Assembly: GCF_001423495.1 (NCBI RefSeq)
Contig: NZ_LMOG01000016.1
Span: 144,392 to 208,391, forward strand
DNA length: 64,000 bases
Direction: 5' to 3'
Source of the DNA: Xanthomonas sp. Leaf131
GTDB taxonomy: Bacteria > Pseudomonadota > Gammaproteobacteria > Xanthomonadales > Xanthomonadaceae
Part shown: positions 58,334 to 64,000 of the stretch, piece after piece
Position numbering within the stretch: the first letter of the stretch is position 1
Layout of the letters: each line of letters begins with the position of its first letter
Position numbers and translations under genes: made by a program
Notes under the pieces: generated by a model
What the model saw: only the letters and a program-made list of their open reading frames with translations
Database searches by the model: none
Told to the model about the DNA's origin: nothing

Positions 58334-58371
58334 GCAGGCTCCGTGGGGATTAGGGGGGAGGACGGGAAACG

Positions 58372-58399
58372 ACGACGCCGGTCGCGGGACCGGCGTCGT
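58372..58399 (-). terminator. Hairpin between cytochrome c4 and dsbA genes
   Basis: A perfect 12-bp stem (ACGACGCCGGTC / GACCGGCGTCGT) with loop GCGG lies 29 bp after the cytochrome stop; GTTTCCC follows on the minus strand. The weak T content suggests partial termination. Confidence 0.6.
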
Positions 58400-58428
58400 G
58401 AAACGGTGTGACCGTTGCGGCATTCACC

Positions 58429-59229
58429 TCATGAGCGTGCGGGCGTCCCGGCAGCGGGCACTTGCGCGGCGGCCGCATCGTCGGCGCGGTCGTGCAGACC
58501 CTGCAGGTAGCTGGCCAGTGCCTGGATCTCCTGCTCGGTCAGCGGGTGCGCTACCTGCGCCATGATATTGAACAGCGCCGGATTGCGCTCCTGGGTGGTG
58601 CCGGCCTGGTATTCCTTCAGGCGCCGCGCCACGTACTCGGCATGCTGGCCGCCGAGACGCGGATACGCCGGGCCCGGATTGCCGCTGCCGGACGGACCAT
58701 GGCAGGCCATGCAGGCCGGCACGCCGCGGGCAACGTCGCCGCTGCGGTAGAGCTTCTCGCCGACCTCGTAGAACTTCAGGCCCTGATATGGCCCCTCGTT
58801 GACCACGGCATCGTCGGCCACTCCGGCGGCAGACTTCTGGGTGGCGAAGTAGGCGCCCAGGTCGCGCATGTCCTGCGCAGTGAGGTCCTTGACGAACGGC
58901 ACCATCACCGCCGACATGCCGCTATTGCGCTCGCCGCTGGCGATCAGGGCGACCTGGTGCGCCACGTAGCGCTCGGTCTGGCCGGCGATGCGCGGGTACA
59001 TGGCCAGCGCCGGATTGCCGTCCGGGCCATGGCAGGCCGCGCAGGCGGCGGCCTTGGTCTGGCCGGCCTTGGCATCGCCCCAGGTGGTCTTGGACAGGTC
59101 CACCTCCAGCGGCGCAACGCGCACGGGTGGCGGATCGGGGATCGGCGTGACCGCCGATTGCGCAAACGCCACGGCGGCAATAACCGGCACGGCGAGGGCG
59201 GCGAGGACAAGCACACGAGCATGGCGCAT
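58429..59229 (-). CDS. Cytochrome c4 (dihaem)
   Basis: This 266-residue periplasmic protein has a signal peptide (to ~residue 23, FAQS) and two class I haem sites, CAACH in the N-terminal half and CMACH in the C-terminal half, each with a later Met ligand (MSAVMVPF and NIMAQVAHP). C4 cytochromes pass electrons to terminal oxidases. It is divergent from engB, as is common in gammaproteobacteria. Confidence 0.94.
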   Translation of the reverse strand: MRHARVLVLAALAVPVIAAVAFAQSAVTPIPDPPPVRVAPLEVDLSKTTWGDAKAGQTKAAACAACHGPDGNPALAMYPRIAGQTERYVAHQVALIASGERNSGMSAVMVPFVKDLTAQDMRDLGAYFATQKSAAGVADDAVVNEGPYQGLKFYEVGEKLYRSGDVARGVPACMACHGPSGSGNPGPAYPRLGGQHAEYVARRLKEYQAGTTQERNPALFNIMAQVAHPLTEQEIQALASYLQGLHDRADDAAAAQVPAAGTPARS

Positions 59230-59373
59230 CAGCTAAAGCTCCGTATGGACCCAGCCTGCGCGCGTTTGATGCTGGCTGTGGCAGGCGTACTTCGATTATC
59301 GACACGCCTTTGCGCCAGGGTCAACGAACAGTGCAGCAAAACCGCCAGACCCCGAACGTGCGATCCTAGGGGG

Positions 59374-60000
59374 ATGTCGCTCCTTATCGAACAAGCCCGC
59401 TACCACCTGTCCGCCCATAACGCCCGGCAATTGCCGGACGATGGCGGCTACGAGGTCGCCTTCGCCGGCCGCTCAAACGCCGGAAAATCCAGCGCACTCA
59501 ATGCGCTGACCCGCCAGAACGCGCTCGCCCGTGTGTCCAAGACCCCCGGTCGTACCCAGCAGTTGGTGTTCTTCCAGATCCAGCCCGAGCGCTGCCTGGT
59601 GGATCTGCCCGGTTACGGCTACGCCAAGGTGCCGCAGGATCTGCAGGCGCACTGGCAGGCCTTCATCGACCGCTATTTCCGCACCCGCGAGGCCTTGCGC
59701 GGTCTGGTGGTGGTGATGGACATCCGCCACCCGCTCAAGGATTACGATCTGCAGATGCTCGGCTATGCGGCCGAACGCGGCCTGCCCGCGCACGGGTTGC
59801 TGACCAAGGCCGACAAGCTCGGCCGTGGCCAGCAGATGCAGACCCTGCAGAAGGTCAAGAAGGAAGTGACCTCGCGCTTCGGCGACAGCGTGACCGTGCA
59901 GACCTACTCCGGCGAATCGCGCCAGGGCGTGGACGAATTGCGCGGCATCGTCGGCGGCTGGCTGGGCCTGGACGGCGCGCCGCCGTCTGCGCCCGAATGA
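59374..60000 (+). CDS. engB: Ribosome biogenesis GTPase EngB (YihA/YsxC)
   Basis: This 208-residue GTPase aids assembly of the large ribosomal subunit. G1 is GRSNAGKSS, G2 region KTPGRTQ, G3 DLPGYGYA, G4 TKADK. The ATG at 59374 is where homology starts. The same frame is open for 900 bp upstream, but that part is antisense to cytochrome c4 and has no homology, so it was not included. Confidence 0.95.
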   Translation: MSLLIEQARYHLSAHNARQLPDDGGYEVAFAGRSNAGKSSALNALTRQNALARVSKTPGRTQQLVFFQIQPERCLVDLPGYGYAKVPQDLQAHWQAFIDRYFRTREALRGLVVVMDIRHPLKDYDLQMLGYAAERGLPAHGLLTKADKLGRGQQMQTLQKVKKEVTSRFGDSVTVQTYSGESRQGVDELRGIVGGWLGLDGAPPSAPE

Positions 60001-60338
60001 CGCAGTAGGCGCCGACATTCCCCCGCGCCGATGCACGGGGCGGCCTAACGGCGGCGGACTGTGTCCGCCGTTTGCGTTTGAGGGCTGCGCCGATCGCTGC
60101 CTGCCGGCGTGGATGCGCCGCGCGCCGGCACTTGCGCAGCGCAACACCCCATCGCGCTGGCCGCGCACGCCGGAGTGGGGATGACCTGGCGCATGTAGCG
60201 GCCGGGATCGGCTGCCGGTCGTCCATCGATGGAAATGTCATGCCCCGTCGGTGTCGCCAATCCTTTCCCGCCGGGCGGTTATAGTGCGGACCTTGCGGTG
60301 GCAGGGGAGTATCCCCACATCGATCCCCCCTTTCATTT
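60001..60338. other. Gap between engB and gshA
   Basis: About 340 bp without a credible gene. Apart from the hairpin near 60.06 kb I see no structure. The gshA promoter is probably in the last ~100 bp. Confidence 0.55.
60047..60079 (+). terminator. Terminator of engB
   Basis: An 8-bp stem (CGGCGGAC / GTCCGCCG) with loop TGT, flanked by AA and TTTGCGTTT, lies 50 bp after the engB stop. Confidence 0.7.
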
Positions 60339-61721
60339 ATGTCTGCGAGCCTGCCCTTGTCGAGTCCCAGCCACGTTGCCGAAACGCCGATCACCGAACG
60401 TGCGGAGCTGATCCAGGTGCTGGCCTCCGGTGAGAAGCCCAGCGAAGACTGGCGGATCGGCACCGAGCACGAAAAGTTCGGCTTCCAGCTCGACGATCTG
60501 CGCGCGCCCACGTTCGAAGGTGCGCGCGGTATCCAGGCCTTGCTGACCGGGTTGACCCGCTTCGGCTGGGAGCCGGTGCAGGAAAACGGCCACACCATCG
60601 CGCTGCTGCGCGACGGCGCCTCGGTGACATTGGAGCCGGCTGGCCAGCTGGAACTCTCCGGCGCGGCGGTGGAGACCCTGCACCACACCTGCGTGGAAAC
60701 CGGCACCCATCTGGACGAAGTGGCGCAAGTCGCCGGCGAGCTGCAACTCGGCTTTCTGGGCATGGGCTTCCAGCCGAAATGGCGCCGCGACCAGATGCCG
60801 TGGATGCCCAAGGGCCGCTACCAGATCATGAAGAACTACATGCCCAAGGTCGGCTCGCTCGGCCTGGACATGATGACGCGCACCTGCACGGTGCAGGTCA
60901 ATCTGGATTACGCCACCGAAGCGGACATGGTGAAGAAGTTTCGCGTGTCGCTGGCGCTGCAACCGATCGCCACCGCGTTGTTCGCCGATTCGCCGTTCAC
61001 CGAAGGCAAGCCGAACGGTTACCTGAGCTACCGCTCGCACATCTGGACCGACACCGACGCCGACCGTACCGGCATGCTGGATTTCGTGTTCGAAGACGGC
61101 TTCGGCTACGAGCGCTACGTCGATTATCTGCTCGATGTGCCGATGTATTTCTCGTACCGCGACGGTGTCTATGTCGATGCGAGTGGGCAGAGCTTTCGCG
61201 ATTTCATGCAAGGCAAGTTGCCGGCCTTGCCGGGTGCATTGCCCACGCTGCGCGATTGGTCGGACCACATGACCACCGCCTTCCCGGAAGTGCGCTTGAA
61301 AAAGTATCTGGAGATGCGCGGCGCCGATGCCGGCCCGTGGGACCGCCTGTGCGCGCTGTCGGCGTTCTGGGTTGGCCTGTTGTACGACGATACCGCGCTG
61401 GATGCGGCCTGGGATCTGGTCAAGGATTTCAGCACCAGCGAGCGCCATGCGCTGCGCGACGGGGTGCCCAAGCAGGCGCTCGGCCTGCCGTTCCGTAACG
61501 GCACGGTGCGCGACCTGGCTGTGGAAGCGGTCAAGATCGCCCGCGAGGGTCTACGCCGGCGTGCGCGTTTGAATGCAGACGGTCAGGACGAAACCGGCTT
61601 TGTGGATGTGATCGCCGAGATCGCAGAGAGCGGCGTCACCGCCGCCGAGCGCAAGCTGGCGCTGTATCACGGCGCATGGAACGGCGATATCGATCGCGTG
61701 TTTCGCGAGTTCGCGTACTGA
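60339..61721 (+). CDS. gshA: Glutamate-cysteine ligase (plant/alphaproteobacterial type)
   Basis: This 460-residue GCS2-family enzyme makes gamma-glutamylcysteine, the first step to glutathione. Marks are [10 protein letters not shown] (ATP/metal Glu), [14 protein letters not shown], and [28 protein letters not shown]. This is the class shared by plants and proteobacteria, not E. coli-type GshA. It starts at the first ATG; the family begins close to that point. It converges with the sensor kinase gene over 251 bp without clear structure. Confidence 0.94.
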   Translation: MSASLPLSSPSHVAETPITERAELIQVLASGEKPSEDWRIGTEHEKFGFQLDDLRAPTFEGARGIQALLTGLTRFGWEPVQENGHTIALLRDGASVTLEPAGQLELSGAAVETLHHTCVETGTHLDEVAQVAGELQLGFLGMGFQPKWRRDQMPWMPKGRYQIMKNYMPKVGSLGLDMMTRTCTVQVNLDYATEADMVKKFRVSLALQPIATALFADSPFTEGKPNGYLSYRSHIWTDTDADRTGMLDFVFEDGFGYERYVDYLLDVPMYFSYRDGVYVDASGQSFRDFMQGKLPALPGALPTLRDWSDHMTTAFPEVRLKKYLEMRGADAGPWDRLCALSAFWVGLLYDDTALDAAWDLVKDFSTSERHALRDGVPKQALGLPFRNGTVRDLAVEAVKIAREGLRRRARLNADGQDETGFVDVIAEIAESGVTAAERKLALYHGAWNGDIDRVFREFAY

Positions 61722-61972
61722 GTGAGTAAGCGCGGGCTGCAGGGCTGCGGTGGGTTGCCGATGTGGCGCGCCGCTGCAGTTCTGCCCGCCTTGACCTGAG
61801 TGCGATGAGGTGCCCGCCATCGGTGCCGCTTCATCGCGCGCGCGGTGCTCCGGCGACGTCGCGTCGCGGCGATCTCGGTAGCGTGATGCGCAGGCGATGG
61901 CATCACGCGCGCGCTGCCGCACTCGCAATCAGCGCGTCCGGGTCCGGCAAAGACCCTCGATTCGATCCAGGC

Positions 61973-63493
61973 TCAGCGCCGTTCCGGCATGCACGGCAGG
62001 CGCACCGTCACACGTAGGCCGCCGCCGGCACGGTTGTCCAGACGCAGGTCGCCGCCATGCGCCAGCACGATGCTGTGCGCCACCGACAGACCCAGCCCGA
62101 TCCCGCCGGTATCGCGGTTGCGCGAGGACTCGCCACGCACGAACGGCAGCAGCAATTGTTCGCGCTGGGTGGGGTCGATGCCGGGGCCGTCGTCGTCGAT
62201 CCACAGCACACCGCCCTCGTCGTCGCGCTGCAGTTGCAGACGCGCACGCTTGCCGTATTTCAGCGCGTTTTCCAGCAGGTTCATCACTGCGCGGCGCAAG
62301 GCGAGCGGGTCGCCGTCCAGGGTGATTTCCGGACCGGGCAGCAGCTCGGCGTCGGCGCCGATGTCGGTGGCATTGTCGACCACGCTTTCCACCAGCAGAC
62401 GCAGATCCAGCGGCGCGCGTTCGCCGCGATGGCGATCGTTCTGGATGAAATCCAGCGCGGCCGAAATCATCGCCTTCATTTCGTCGATGTCGGCCAGCGC
62501 CTTGTCACGTAGCGGCGGTTGCAGGCCGTCCAGGCGGAACGACAGGCGTGCCAGCGGCGTACGCAGGTCGTGCGCGATCGCCGCCACCATGTGGGTGCGC
62601 TCGTTGATCAGGCGGTTCAGGCGCGCCTGCATCGCATTGAACGAGTCGGCCGCGCGCACGATCTCCGGCGGGCCACTGCGTTGCAAGGCGGCGGCATCGG
62701 GGTTGCGGCCCAGCCGGTCGGCGGCTTCGGCAAAGCGCTTGATCGGCGCCGACAGCGCGCGCGAGAACCACCACGCCAGCGGCACGTTGGCCAGCAGGCC
62801 GGCCAGGAACAACAGCACCACGTGGGTCTTGAACTCGGCCGACAGCCGTCGCGGCGGCGATTCCACCGTGCGCCAGCGGCCATCGGGCTGCTGCAGCGCG
62901 GCGGTGAAACCGTCCAGCAGTGGCACGCCTGGGGTCAGGCGCTCGCTTTCCCAGGCACCGGGGGCATCGTCCGGGCGCAGCCCGTTGCCGAACGGCGAGG
63001 CGCCAGGGTGGCGATCGCGCGGCCAGTCGCCTGGCGCCGGTGTTGATCGCTGCAAGGCGTCGCGGCGATCGCCATCAGGGCTGCCGTCGCCGCCATTGGC
63101 CTCGGATGCCTGCGGCTGTCCGGGCATGCGCGGCGGCCCGGACAGGCCGATGCGCGGGCCCGGGCGATCGTCGGCGTTGCGGTAGAAGCGCACGCGCTGC
63201 TCGGGCACGTCCAGCCAGTGGGCCAGCAGCATTTCGGCAAACGCATCGCGCACCTGGCCTGCCGGCGGCAGCGGGGCCTGGGCAGACTCGCGCACAGTCA
63301 AGGTCTGGGTGCCGGCCGGCATACGCGTGGACAGCAGCGCCACCACCTCCGGAGGATGTACCGGAGGCTCATAGACCGGCGTGCGCATCACCAGCAGGGC
63401 GATGCCCACTGCCTGCGCGGTGAGCAGGGCCACCGCCAGCAACACAAAGGTCCGCGCAAAGATCGACAGCCCGCGACGTGCCGGTTTGCTCAC
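61973..63493 (-). CDS. Two-component sensor histidine kinase
   Basis: This 506-residue membrane kinase has an N-terminal helix, a periplasmic part (~45-240) with a long Pro/Gly/Asp-rich low-complexity stretch, a second helix at ~245, and HAMP. The H-box AIAHDLRTPLARLSF, N-box NLLENALKYGK, G1 LWIDDDGPGID and G2 GIGLGLSVAHSIV are intact. The ATG overlaps the stop of the response regulator by 4 bp. The signal is unknown; the low-complexity sensor suggests cations or envelope stress, but that is only a guess. Confidence 0.92.
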   Translation of the reverse strand: MSKPARRGLSIFARTFVLLAVALLTAQAVGIALLVMRTPVYEPPVHPPEVVALLSTRMPAGTQTLTVRESAQAPLPPAGQVRDAFAEMLLAHWLDVPEQRVRFYRNADDRPGPRIGLSGPPRMPGQPQASEANGGDGSPDGDRRDALQRSTPAPGDWPRDRHPGASPFGNGLRPDDAPGAWESERLTPGVPLLDGFTAALQQPDGRWRTVESPPRRLSAEFKTHVVLLFLAGLLANVPLAWWFSRALSAPIKRFAEAADRLGRNPDAAALQRSGPPEIVRAADSFNAMQARLNRLINERTHMVAAIAHDLRTPLARLSFRLDGLQPPLRDKALADIDEMKAMISAALDFIQNDRHRGERAPLDLRLLVESVVDNATDIGADAELLPGPEITLDGDPLALRRAVMNLLENALKYGKRARLQLQRDDEGGVLWIDDDGPGIDPTQREQLLLPFVRGESSRNRDTGGIGLGLSVAHSIVLAHGGDLRLDNRAGGGLRVTVRLPCMPERR

Positions 63494-63999
63494 AGACGCG
63501 AGACGCCCGGCAGCAGCATGTAGCCTTCGTTACGCACGGTGCGAATCAACTCGGTATGCACGCGCTCGTTGATCTTGCGGCGCAGGCGGCTGATCTGGCT
63601 GTCGATGGCGCGGTCGTAGACATCGGTATCGCGGCCACGCGCGTAATCCAGCAACTGGTCGCGGCTCAGCACCCGCTGCGGATGCTCGACGAAGGTGCGC
63701 AGCAGCGCGAACTCGCCATCGGAGAGGTTGATGAAGATGCCGGTGGGGTCGCGCAGGTCGCGGCGCACCACATCCAGCCGCCAGCCGGCGAACTCGTAGA
63801 CATTGCCGCGGTGGTCGGCCTGCTCGTTGCTGGCCTGGCTGCGGCGCAGCAGGGCGCGCACCCGGGCCAGCAATTCGCGCGGATTGCAGGGTTTGGCCAG
63901 GTAATCGTCGGCGCCCACTTCCAGGCCGATGATGCGGTCGGTGTCGTTGCCCAGCGCGCTGAGCATGATGACCGCCGGTGAACCGCGCTCGCTGGCCAG
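63490..63999 (-). CDS. OmpR-family response regulator, C-terminal part (start beyond the window)
   Basis: The visible 169 residues contain the end of the receiver domain (SPAVIMLSALG, GADDYLAKPCNPRELLARVRALLRR, with the conserved Lys before Pro) and the complete winged-helix DNA-binding domain (LSDGEFALLRTFVEHPQRVLSRDQLLDYARGR ... TVRNEGYMLLP). The phospho-accepting Asp and the N-terminus lie outside the window. It is cotranscribed with the sensor kinase that overlaps its stop. Confidence 0.93.
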   Translation of the reverse strand: MASERGSPAVIMLSALGNDTDRIIGLEVGADDYLAKPCNPRELLARVRALLRRSQASNEQADHRGNVYEFAGWRLDVVRRDLRDPTGIFINLSDGEFALLRTFVEHPQRVLSRDQLLDYARGRDTDVYDRAIDSQISRLRRKINERVHTELIRTVRNEGYMLLPGVSRL

Positions 64000-64000
64000 G

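Noticed and set aside
58462-59373. Long in-frame extension of engB upstream
   Set aside because: It is antisense to cytochrome c4, has no family signal, and GTPase homology starts at 59374.

Overview
The window is a piece of a Xanthomonas chromosome; I cannot fix the species. It has the high G+C and codon use of that genus. The lipopolysaccharide (LPS) O-antigen locus lies between metB and etfA/etfB, followed by rmlBACD, xanB-xanA (sugar nucleotides for xanthan and LPS) and the lpsI/lpsJ CoA-transferase pair, and then by pectate lyases and a betaine operon. This arrangement is characteristic of the genus.

Region 1 (1-21 kb) is the O-antigen locus. On the + strand, after the 3' end of metB, come wzm-wzt (ABC export of a finished O-chain), a KpsC/GT99-like protein with a C-terminal coiled coil (possible chain terminator and length ruler), and a 1348-residue protein with six short repeats and three glycosyltransferase modules. 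A strong two-way terminator at 9.07-9.10 kb separates these from a tightly packed minus-strand operon (9.1-19.3 kb): flippase-like protein, HAD-UbiA fusion, DprE1-like oxidase, DprE2-like reductase, epimerase-like SDR, FAD oxidoreductase, GtrA, GT-C-like membrane protein, O-acyltransferase and lipoprotein. The UbiA/DprE1/DprE2/GtrA set is the gene set that makes polyprenyl-phosphate-D-arabinofuranose (or ribofuranose) in mycobacteria, so this operon probably adds a furanosyl decoration in the periplasm. It begins only 15 bp after etfA.

Region 2 (21-34 kb) holds dTDP-L-rhamnose synthesis (rmlBACD), xanB and xanA, and lpsI/lpsJ. An internally deleted IS4-type insertion sequence with an 11-bp target duplication sits exactly at the convergent stop codons of lpsJ and an AT-rich WbsX-RgpF glycosyltransferase gene. 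ETF-ubiquinone oxidoreductase and an AlkB-type dioxygenase follow.

Region 3 (34-45 kb) is mostly housekeeping: a ~450-bp element bounded by 29-bp inverted repeats, an MCE lipid transporter operon (mlaE-F-D plus a lipoprotein), a ThrE-like exporter, an H-NS-like protein, proS, pssA, and a holD-like/rimI pair.

Region 4 (45-64 kb) has three tandem secreted pectate lyases behind an operator-like sequence, the choline-to-betaine operon betT-betB-betA, an EEP-family hydrolase, two tandem DsbA-like lipoproteins, cytochrome c4, engB, gshA, and a two-component system cut by the window end. No tRNA, rRNA or CRISPR array was seen.
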